Part shown: positions 54,005 through 64,000 of the stretch, in pieces
Layout: each line of letters starts with the position of its first letter
Numbering within the stretch: position 1 is the first letter of the stretch
DNA from: Eriocheir sinensis
Lineage: Eukaryota; Arthropoda; Malacostraca; Decapoda; Varunidae
DNA: 64,000 bases
Reading direction: 5' to 3'
Assembly: GCF_024679095.1 (NCBI RefSeq)
Contig: NW_026111618.1
Location: forward strand, 375,501-439,500
Position numbers and translations under genes: made by a program
The notes under the pieces: generated by a model
Told to the model about the DNA's origin: nothing
What the model saw: the letters and a program-made list of their open reading frames with translations, nothing else
Database searches by the model: none

Positions 54005-54819
54005 CTATGACTTGTGGGCCCCGGTCAGTTTCCTGGACTTGTACACGTCCCTGTTCCTCGCCGTCTCCTTCCTGCCCTCCTCGATACTGCTCCTCTTCCT
54101 GCCGGTCGGCTGCTTCAAGGCCTTGTTCTTCCTCGCTTCTGAGGTCACGTCCTTGGAGAAATTAGCACCGAAACAGTTGAAGAGGGACCTGCTGATGTGC
54201 GGCAAGATGGTGTTGGCCAGGTTGTGCCCCTCCTGGCACCTGTACCCCTGCAAGGTCGGGTCTGAGGCCGCCAGGAACTCCAGGAGGTGCCTGAACCCGT
54301 CCCTGTGGCGCATGGCAAGGGAGAGGAACCTCAACCTGCGCTCCTTCTTGTCCTCCCTGCACATCAGGGAGTCCCACAGCGACATACCGAAGGACGCCAT
54401 GTGGGCCATTGGGAGATATGGCCGCTTCAGGACAGCCCGGCCCGTCTCCAGCTCTCCCCTGTCGACCAGCTCGACCAGGGCGTCGAACATCACACCTCGA
54501 GCTCCACGGTAATCTTCATCTCCTCCTGCTGGGCAAGCTCCTGCTTGCAGCACTCGGCCACAGAGGAGTTGGCCTGGACCTTCCTGGCCAGGTAGCCGGC
54601 GTAGTTGCCGACCGCGGCGAGGAGCAACTCGTCCGTCGGCGGGTCCGGCTGGTCGTCGGCCAGCTCCCTGGCAAGCTGGGCCAAGATCACCTCGTCGTCC
54701 TCCTTCTCCTCTGCCTTGGCCCGGTCCAGGTCGGCCTGCACGTCCCCGGGGAAGAACCCGACGAGCTTCAGCAAATGCAGGCGACGCGGGAACTGAGCTG
54801 AGTTGCCATGTAGGCACTA
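54005..54819 (-). pseudogene. frameshifted C-terminal fragment of a P-like (THAP9-related) transposase
   Basis: Two minus-strand frames join near 54,494-54,530. The upstream frame (open from about 54,819, no ATG) carries an acidic Glu/Asp/Lys segment, then AVGNYAGYLARKV at 54,577-54,615 and a CysCys pair near 54,550. The downstream frame carries FDALVELVDRGELETG (54,490 onward), CQEGH at 54,224-54,238, SLFNCFGANFSKD and a basic Lys/Arg tail ending at a TAG at 54,005-54,007. The GY.ARK motif, the Cys pair, LV.RG.L and a terminal C..GH...FN.F..N pattern are what I recall from the C-terminal part of P-element-like proteins. The DNA-binding THAP domain and the catalytic core are absent. CAG at 54,793-54,795 could be a 3' splice site, so the 5' exons may have been lost. 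A one-base loss (or two-base gain) explains the frame change, and a cryptic intron is less likely. The codons are strongly GC-rich, unlike everything around. Confidence 0.55.
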
Positions 54820-55127
54820 ACTAAACGTACATTTCTTGTTTCCTAATACGTAAAACTGTGGACTTCACTATCCTACAGTTATCATTCATTTTACGTAAAG
54901 ATTTCAACCTAAAGTTACGCATATTTGCCATTTTTTACACAACGTTTTCAAAGTGCACGCATGGTGCTATTTTATATAAGTTACCTTGAATCCTCGACCA
55001 AATCACTCTAGAGACACTCCTGCCTGCTTGTATGCACTAAAACTTGAAGATTTCGTCCTGTTTCCACTTAAATTCGGAGTAAGAACGCAGAGTGTGTTTG
55101 AGTTGTCGCAGTGAAAGTCGCCATAAC
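54820..55127 (-). other. element 5' non-coding part
   Basis: Unique sequence with no long frame and no match to the satellite. GACTTCAC at 54,861-54,868 repeats the inner part of the left terminal repeat. If the transposase had upstream exons in a full-length relative, they would lie here or have been deleted. Confidence 0.4.
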
Positions 55128-55137
55128 AATCGGCCCC
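55128..55137 (-). repeat. subterminal GGGGCCGATT, right
   Basis: AATCGGCCCC on the + strand, about 62 bp inside the right end; the left copies begin about 37 and 52 bp inside the left end. Confidence 0.5.
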
Positions 55138-55170
55138 TTACGCGAGGCCAGCGCGCCAAGACTGAAGAGA

Positions 55171-55199
55171 TTTCCCGTCAACTAGTTGTGAAGTCTATG
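55171..55199 (-). repeat. terminal inverted repeat, right, 29 bp
   Basis: Reverse complement of the left end at 25 of 29 positions. The differing spacer is CTAG. Confidence 0.85.
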
Positions 55200-55206
55200 A
55201 AAATAT
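55200..55206 (+). repeat. target site duplication, right
   Basis: AAAATAT immediately after the element. Removing the element and one copy restores the monomer sequence seen in inverse at 17,460-17,477. Confidence 0.75.
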
Positions 55207-56722
55207 ATATACAAAAATACATATAAAATAGTTAAATTTGTATTAAAATAAATATACAAAATGCACGTACAATAAAGTAAATTTGTATTGAAATACATAT
55301 GCAAAATATACATCAATAATGTAAATTTGTATCAAAATATATATACGAATACTCATAAAATAGAGTAAATTTCTATGAAAATATACATACAAAATAGATA
55401 TACAAAATACACATATAACTAGTTAAATTTGTATTTAAATACATGGACAAAAAACACATAAAATAATGTAGATTTGTATGAAATGAAAACAAATACATTT
55501 TATATAAAATATATATACAAAATACACATAGAATAATGTAAAATCATATCAAAATAAATACACAGAATATCAATAAAATAATGTAAATTTGTATGAAAAT
55601 AAAGATGCAAAATACCCATAAAATAAAGCATATTTATATAAAAATACATATACAAAAATACACATAGATTAATCAAATTTGTATTAAAATTAATATACAA
55701 AATGCACATACAATAAGATAAATTTGTATTGAAAAAATATGCAAAATACACATAAAATAATGTAAATTTGTTTCAAAATGTATATACGAATACACATAAA
55801 ATAACGGAGATTTCTATAGAAATATATATACAAAATACACTTGAAATAATGTAAATACGTATAAAAATATATACAAAATACACATTAAATAATGTTAATT
55901 CGTGTCAAAATAAATAAACAAAATATCATGAAAAGAATGTGTATTTGTATGAAAATAGATATACAAAATACATAAAATAACCTAAATTTGTATAAAACTA
56001 TATACAAAAATACACAAAAATAATTTAAACTTGTATGAAAATAAATATACAAAAAACATATAAAAATAGGTAAATTTGTATTGAAATACATATAAAAAAT
56101 ACACATAAAATAATGTAAATTTGAATGAAAACATATAAACATATAGGCTTAAAATAACGTAAATTTGTATCAAATATATATACAAAAAACACATTAAATA
56201 ATGTACATATGTATAAAAAAATATATACAAAACACAAATAAAATAATGTAAAATCGTATCAAAATAAATACAGAAAATATTAATAAAATAATGTAAATAT
56301 GTATGAAAATTAAGATGCAAAATACCCATAAAATAACGCATTTTTTTATAAAAATATATATACGAAAAAACATAAAATATTTGATTTTATATTAAAATAA
56401 ATAGATATACAAAATACACATAAAATAAGCTAAATTTGAATTGAAATATATATACAAAATACATACAATAATGTAAATTTGTATCAAAATACCTATACAA
56501 ATACACATATAATAACGTAAATTTGTATAAAAATATATAAACAAAATACACATTAAATAATGTAAATACGCATAAAAAAATGTAAAAAATACACAAATAT
56601 TCATGTAATTCGTATCAAAATAAATAGACAAAATACCAATAAAATAATGTAAATTTCTATGAGAAAACATATACAAAATACACATAAATAACGCAAATAT
56701 CAATAAAGATATATATAATATA
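55200..56722 (-). repeat. satellite block, reverse, downstream of the transposon
   Basis: Continuation of the block interrupted by the element. 55,200-55,900 is the inverse of 16,700-17,477, and 56,350-56,722 is the inverse of 12,681-13,050. The intervening about 3.3 kb of that arm is missing. Confidence 0.85.
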
Positions 56723-58624
56723 ATATATTTTTATACATATCTAAAATATTTAATGTTTATTTTGTATATATATATTTTATCCAAATTTACGTGATTTTAT
56801 ATGTATTTGTTTATATATTTTCATACAAATTTAAATTATTTTATGTGAGTTTTGTATATGTATTTCAATACAAATTTGCCTAACTTTATGCGTATTTTGC
56901 ATATCTATTTTCAAACAAATTTAAATTATTTTTGTGTATATTTGTATATATTTTTATACAAATTTTAGTTATTTTATTTGTTTTTTGTATATATATTTTC
57001 CTACAAATATACATTCTTTTATTGGAATTTTGTGTATTTAATTTTTTACGAATTTACATTATTTTATGTGTATTTTGTATATATATTTTTCTACGTATTT
57101 AAACTATTTTATGTGTATTTTATATATACATTTTCATAAAAATTTACGTTATTTTATTGTGTGTATTCGTATATATTTTGAAACATTTTATACAAATTCA
57201 TGTTATTTTATGTGTATTTGTATATATATTTTCATACAAATTTATATTATTTTATGTGTATTCTTACATATTTTATTACAAATTTACCTTATTTTATGTT
57301 TATTTTGTATATTTATTTCATTCAATTTTAAATTATTTAATGTGTATATTTGTATTTGTATTTAGGTTTTTTTATGTGTTTTCTATATATTTTTTCATCC
57401 AAAATTACATTATTTTATTGTTATTTTCTTAATTTAACTCGATACGAATTTAGATTATTTCATAGGTATTTTTATACTCATTTACATTATCTAATGTGTG
57501 TTTTGTATATATTTTTTTATGCAAACTAATTTTATGTGCATTTTTGTACATATATTTTTATAGAAACTTTAAACGTTATATTATGTGTATTTTGTATATG
57601 TTTTCTCATACAAATTTACATTATTTAATTAGTTTTTTGTTTATTTATTTTGATACGAATGACTTGATTATTGGTGTATTTTGTAAATATTTTTTATATG
57701 TATTTACATTACTTAATGTGTATTTTGTTTACATATTTTTTTTACAAATTTACGTTATTTTATGTGTATTTGTTAAAAATATTTTGAAACGAATTTACTT
57801 TATTTTATGTATTTTGTATGTATATTTCAATTCAAATTTAGCTTATTTTGTGTGTATTTTGTATATCTATTTTCATACAAATTTAATTACTTCTGTGTAT
57901 TTTTGTATATAGTTTTATACAAATTTACGTTATTTTATGTGCATTTTGTATATTTATATTTATACAAATACACATTCTCTTATTGGTATTTTGTTTATTT
58001 ATGTTTATACGAATTTACATTATTTTATGTGTATTTTGTATACATTTTTGATTCGTATTTACTTAATTTTATTTGTATTTTGTAGATATATATTTATAGA
58101 AATCTACGTTATTTTATGTGTATTCGTATATATATTTTGAAACAAATTCACATTGTTTTATATGTTTTTTGCATATCTATTTCAATACAAATTTACCTTA
58201 TTGTATGTGCATTTTGTATATTTATTTTAATACAAATTCAAATATTTTATGTGTATTTTGGTATATATAATTTTATAAAAAATGCGTTATTTTATAGGTA
58301 TTTTGCATCTTAGTTTTCATACAAATGTACATTATTTTATTAATATTCTGTGTATATATTTTGATATGATTTTATATTATACTATTTGTGTTTTGTATAT
58401 ATTTTTTTATACATATTTTCATTATTTAATGTGTATTTTTTATAAATATTTTATACAAATTAACGTCATTTTAAGTGTTTTTGTTTATATAATTTCATTC
58501 AAATTTACATTATTTTAAGTGTATTTTGTATATGTATTTCAATACAAATTTACCTAATTTTATGTGTATTTTGTATATTTATTTTCTTACAAATTTATTT
58601 TTGTGTTTTTTTTGTATATACATA
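56723..58624 (+). repeat. satellite block, forward
   Basis: Inverted counterpart of 10,781-12,680. Paired coordinates sum to about 69,400. Confidence 0.85.
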
Positions 58625-60425
58625 TAGGGTAAATTTCTATGAAAATATATATTCAAAATACATATAAAATTATGTAAATAAGTATAAAAATATATATATC
58701 ATATACACCTAAAAAAATGGAAATTCGTATCAAAATAAATAAACAAAATTCCGATAAAAGAACGTATATATGTAGGAAAATAAATATACAAAATACACAT
58801 AAAATTACGAAAATTTGAATAAAAGTATATACAAAAAAACAAAAAAATAAATTTCAATTTGTATGAAAATAGATATACAAAATACACATATAATTAGTTA
58901 AATTTGTATTTAAATACATGTACAAAATACACATAAAATAATGTAAATTTGTATGAAATGAAAACAAATTCACATAAAATAACGTACATTTGTATAAATT
59001 AGATATACAAAATATACATAGAATAATGTAAAATCATATCAAAATAAATACACAGAATATCAATAAAATAATGTAATTTTGTATGAAAATACAGATGCAA
59101 AATACCCATAAAATAAAGCATATTTTTTTTAAAATACATATACAAGAATACACATAGAATAATTGAACTTGTATTAAAATTAATATACAAAATGCATGTA
59201 CCATAAGGGAAATTTGTATTGAAAAAATATACAAAATGCACATAAAACAATGTATATTTGTTTCAAAATATATATACGAATACACATAAAATAACGTATA
59301 TTTCTATAGAAATATATATACAAAATACACATGAAATGACGTAAATACGTATAAAAATATATATACACAATACACATTAAATAATGTAAATTCGCATCAA
59401 AATAAATAAACAAAATATCAATAAAAGAATGTGTATTTGTATGAAAATAGATATACAAAATACACATAAATATTGTAAATATGTATAAAACTATTAAAAA
59501 AATACAAAAAAATAATTTAAATTTGTATAAAAATATATATACAAAATACACATAAAACTAGTTAAATTTCTATTGAAATACATATACAAAATACACATAA
59601 AATAATGTAAATTTGAATGAAAATATATAACAAATACACCTAAAATAACGTAAATTTGTATGAAATATATATAGAAAATACACATTAAATAATGTAAATA
59701 TGTATAAAAAAATATATACAAAACACAAATAGAATAATGTAAAATAGTATCAAAATAAATACACAGAATATTAATAAAATAATGTAAATTTGTATGAAAA
59801 TAAAGATGCAAAATACCCATAAAACAACGCATTTTTTATGAAAATATATATACCAAAATACACAAAATATTTAAATTTGTATTACAATAAATATACAAAA
59901 TGCACATACAATAAGGTAAATTTGTAATGAAATAGATATGCAAAATATACATAAAACAATGTAAATTTGTTTCAAAATATATATACGAATACACATAAAA
60001 TAACGTAGATTTCTATAAAAATATATATACAAAATACACATAAAATGAAGTAAATACGTATAAGAAAATGTACACAAAATACACATAAAATAATGTAAAT
60101 TCGTATCAAAATAAATAAACTAAATGCCAATAAAAGAATGTTTACTTATATAAATATAAATATACAAAATACACATAAAATAACGTAAAATTGTATAAAA
60201 CTATATACAAAAATAAACAAAAATAATTAAATTTGTATGAAAATAAATATACAAAAGACACATAAAATAAGCTAAATTTGAATTGAAATAAATATAGAAA
60301 ATACATAAAATAATGTAAATTTGTATCAAAATATATATTCAAATACACATATATTAAAATTAATATACAAAATGCGAATATAATAAGGTAAATTTGTATT
60401 AAAAAAATATGCAACATACACGTTT
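58625..60425 (-). repeat. satellite block, reverse
   Basis: Inverted counterpart of 8,968-10,780, but without the 40-bp TA expansion of 9,379-9,418. The equivalent site (about 59,990-60,030) is normal. Confidence 0.85.
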
Positions 60426-63400
60426 ACTCATACAAATTTATATTATTTTTTTGGTATTTTGTTTATTTATTTTGATACGAATTACATGATTAAATGTGTA
60501 TTTTGTACATATTTCTTCATACGTATTTACATTATTTAATGTGTATTTTGTTTATATATTTTCATACAAGTTTACGTTATTATATGTGTATTTGTATAAA
60601 TATTTTGATACAAATTTACTTTATTTCATGTATTTTGTATATATATTTCAATTCAAATTTAGCTTATTTTGTGTGTATTTTGTATATATTTTCATACAAA
60701 TTTAATTACTTCTGTGTATTTTTGTATATAGTTTTATATAAATTAACGTTATTTTTTTGTGTATTTTGTATATTTATATTTATACAAATACACATTCTTT
60801 TATTGGTATTTTGTTTATTTACTTTGATACGAATTTACATTATTTTATGTGTATTTTGTATACATTTTTTTATAGGTATTTACTTCATTTTATGTGTATT
60901 TTGTATATATATTTCTATAGAAATCTACGTTATTTTATGTGTATTCGTATATATATTTTGAAACAAATTTACATTGTTTTATATGTATTTTTGCATATCT
61001 CTTTCAATACAAATTTACCTTATTGTATGTGCATTTTGTATATTTATTTCAATGCAAATTTAAATATTTTATGTGTATTTTGGTATATATATTTTTATAA
61101 GAAATGCGCTATTTTATGGGAATTTTGCATCTTTATTTTCATACAAATTTACATTATTTTATTAATATTCGGTGTATTTATTTTGATACGATGTTACATT
61201 ATTCTATTTGTTTTTTGTATATACTTTTTTATACATATTTACATTATTTAATGTGTATCTTGCATATATATTTTACTCAAATTTATTATCTATTATCTAT
61301 TTTCATACAAATACACATTCTTTTCATGATATTTTGTTTATTTATTTTGACACGAATTTACATTATTTGATATGTATTTTGTATATCTATTTTTATACGT
61401 ATTTACATAATTTCATATGTATTTTGTATATATATTTCTATAGAAATCTACTTTATTTTATGTGTATTCGTATATATATTTTGAAACAAATTTACATTGT
61501 TTTATATGTATTTTTGAATATCTCTTTCAATACAAATTTACCTTACTGTATATGCATTTTGTATATTTATTTCAATACAAATTTAAATATTTTATGTGTA
61601 TTTTGGTAAATATATTTTTATGAAAAATGCGATAATTTTTGGGAATTTTGTATCTTTATTTTCATACAAATTTACATTATTTTATTGATATTCTGTGTAT
61701 TTATTTTGATACGATTTTACATTATTCTATTTGTTTTTTGTATATATATTTTTTATACTCATTTACATTATTTAATGTGTATCTTGCATATATATTTTAT
61801 ACAAATTTACGTTATTTTAAGTGTATTTGTTTATATAATTTCATTCAAATTTACATTATTTGATGTGTATTTTGTATATGTATTTCAATACAAATTTACC
61901 TAATTTTATGTGTATTTTGTATATTTCTTTTCAAACAAATTTAAATTATTTTTGTGTATTTTTGTATATAGTTTTATACAAATTTAGGTTATTTTATGTA
62001 CGCATTTACATTATTTAGTGTGTGTTTTGTATATATATTTTTTTGCAAATTTACTTTATTTTATATGCATTTTGTACATATATTTTTATAGAAATTTGCG
62101 TTATTTGTATATGTTTTCTCATACAAATTTACATTATTTTATTGCTATTTTGTTTATTTATTTTGATACGAATTACATGATTATATGTGTATTTTGTACA
62201 TATTTTTTATACGTATTTACATTACTTAATGTGTATTTTGTTTATATATTTTTAAACAAATCTACGTTATTATATGTATTTGTATAAATATTTTGATACA
62301 GATTTACATGATTTTATGTATTTTGTATGTACATTTCAATTCAAATTTAGCTTATTTTAGCTGTATTTTGTATATATATTTTCATACAAATTTAATTACT
62401 TCTGTGTATTTTTGTATACAGTTTTATACAAATTTACGATATTTTATGTGTATTTTGTATATTTATATTTTTACAAATACACATTTTTTTATACGTATTT
62501 ACTTAATTTTATGTGTATTTTGTATATATATTTTTATAGAAATCTACGTTTTTTTTATTTGTATTCGTATATATATTTTGAAACAAATTTACATTGTTTT
62601 ATATGTATTTTTGCATATCTCTTTCAATACAAATTTACCTTATTGTATGTGTATTTTGTATATTTATTTCAATACAAATTTAAATATTTTATGTGTATTT
62701 TGGTATATATATTTTTATAAGAAATGCGCTATTTTATGGGAATTTTGCATCTTTATTTTCATACAAATTTACATTATTTTATTAATATTCGGTGTATTTA
62801 TTTTGATACGAATTTACATTATTCTATCTGTTTTTTGTATATACTTTTTTATACATATTTACATTATTTAATGAGTATCTTGCATATATATATTTATACA
62901 AATTTATTATCTATTATCTATTTTTATACAAATACACATTCTTTTCATGATATTTTGTTTATTTATTTTGACACGAATTTACATTATTTGATATGTATTT
63001 TGTATATATATTTTTATACGTATTTACATAATTTCATATGTATTTTGTATATATATTTCTATAGAAATGTACTTTATTTTATGTGTATTCGTATATATAT
63101 TTTGAAACAAATTTACATTGCTATATATGTATTTTTGAATATCTCTTTTAATACAAATTTACCTTACTGTATATGCATTTTGTATATTTATTTCAATACA
63201 AATTTAAATATTTTATGTGTATTTTGGTATATATATTTTTATAAAAAATGCGATAATTTTTGGGAATTTTGAATCTTTATTTTCATACAAATTTACTTTA
63301 TTTTATTGATATTCTGTGTATTTATTTTGATACGATTTTACATTATTCTATTTATTTTTGTATATATTTTCTTATACACATTTACATTATTTAATGTGTA

Positions 63401-64000
63401 TCTTGCATATATATTTCATACAAATTTACGTTATTTTAAGTGTATTTGTTTTTATATTTTCATTCAAATTTACTTTTATTTTAATTCGAAAATACATTAT
63501 TTTATGTGTATTTTGTATACATTTTTTTATACGTATTTACTTAATTTTATGTGTATTTTGTATATATATTTTTATAGAAATCTACGTTTTTTTATTTGTA
63601 TTCGTATATATATTTTGAAACAAATTTACATTGTTTTATATGTATTTTTGCATATCTCTTTCAATACAAATTTACCTTATTGTATGTGCATTTTGTATAT
63701 TTATTTCAATGCAAATTTAAATATTTTATGTGTATTTTGGTATATATATTTTTATAAGAAATGCACTATTTTATGGGAATTTTGCATCTTTATTTTCCTA
63801 CAAATTTACATTATTTTATTAATATTCGGTGTATTTATTTTGATACGATGTTACATTATTCTATTTGTTTTTTGTATATACTTTTTATACATATTTACAT
63901 TATTTAATGTGTATCTTGCATATATATTTTATACAAATTTATTATCTATTATCTATTTTCATACAAATACACATTCTTTTCATGATATTTTGTTTATTTA
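60426..64000 (+). repeat. satellite block, forward, longest uninterrupted block
   Basis: It starts as the inverse of 8,470-8,967. A segment of about 1.62 kb is tandemly repeated (61,104 with 62,724; 61,639 with 63,260), and a third, shorter restart begins near 63,480. It is cut by the window end. Confidence 0.85.

Larger units (their letters stand above)
53398..55199 (-). mobile_element. P-like (THAP9-related) DNA transposon, defective, 1,802 bp
   Basis: An abrupt island of mixed and GC-rich sequence in the satellite. Its ends are inverted repeats: CATAGACTTCACAA at 53,398-53,411 mirrored at 55,186-55,199, and TTGACGGGAAA at 53,416-53,426 mirrored at 55,171-55,181. It is flanked by AAAATAT on both sides, and an empty paralogue exists at 17,460-17,477. 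It encodes only a damaged C-terminal transposase segment on the minus strand. P-superfamily elements typically make 8-bp duplications and often end in CA; hAT elements are the main alternative. The transposon call is secure, the superfamily is not. It is probably an internally deleted non-autonomous copy. Confidence 0.85.

Noticed and set aside
53931..54801. Plus-strand open frames at 53,931-54,512, 54,287-54,595, 54,409-54,801 and 54,605-54,796
   Set aside because: They are antisense shadows of the GC-rich minus-strand transposase fragment, whose motifs are on the minus strand only.
54500..54817. The N-terminal half of the 270-codon minus frame (Gly/Arg/Pro-rich)
   Set aside because: It is the wrong frame opposite the segment carrying the GY.ARK motif. 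Its composition is typical of a shifted reading of GC-rich codons.
53400..55200. Retroviral or LTR element
   Set aside because: The termini are inverted, not direct, there is no polyprotein, primer-binding site or TG...CA repeat pair, and the flanking duplication is 7 bp.

Overview
The window is almost entirely one very AT-rich satellite DNA. Its basic unit is 45 bp, and the consensus I read by eye has about 5 G/C in 45 positions. Each unit contains TTATTTTATGTGTATTTTG followed by a TA-rich core and TTTTTATACAAATTTAC. The same recognisable monomer variants recur in a fixed order, giving a higher-order repeat of roughly 15-16 monomers (about 0.68-0.72 kb) where a cycle is intact. I see no cellular gene, no tRNA or rRNA and no CRISPR array. 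The many long ORFs in the array arise because 45 bp is exactly 15 codons and the monomer lacks stops in some frames. They translate to Phe/Tyr/Ile/Leu/Cys-rich 15-residue repeats and should not be annotated as proteins.

The array changes orientation about 57 times, in blocks from about 70 bp to about 3.6 kb. The result is a dense set of inverted repeats with a T/A skew that flips at each junction. Many junctions are copies of one another, so much of the architecture spread by segmental duplication. Examples are a direct duplication with an offset of about 25.4-26.7 kb (about 6-16 kb versus 33-41 kb), an inverted duplication of 1-4.35 kb with 43.5-47.9 kb, an inverted duplication of 8.6-17.5 kb with 53.3-60.9 kb, a tandem array of about 1.88-kb composite units (4.35-8.97 kb and 31.5-35.7 kb), and a tandem copy of about 3.95 kb (45.1-47.6 versus 49.05-51.5 kb). 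Nine (TA)n tracts of about 95-180 bp and one of 40 bp lie where the TA core of a monomer has expanded. Several have unexpanded paralogues elsewhere in the window.

The only non-satellite DNA is a 1,802-bp cut-and-paste DNA transposon at 53,398-55,199. It has 29-bp imperfect terminal inverted repeats (25 of 29 matching), a 7-bp target duplication, and an inverted paralogue of the empty target site at 17,460-17,477. Inside is a GC-rich, minus-strand, frameshifted C-terminal fragment of a transposase that resembles the P-element/THAP9 family. That assignment rests on motif recall, not a search.

The organism is a eukaryote and most likely an animal, judged from the satellite architecture and the transposon type. 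I cannot name a taxon. Pericentromeric or other heterochromatic satellite is the simplest reading. Block boundaries are accurate to about 10 bp because the junctions are themselves palindromic.
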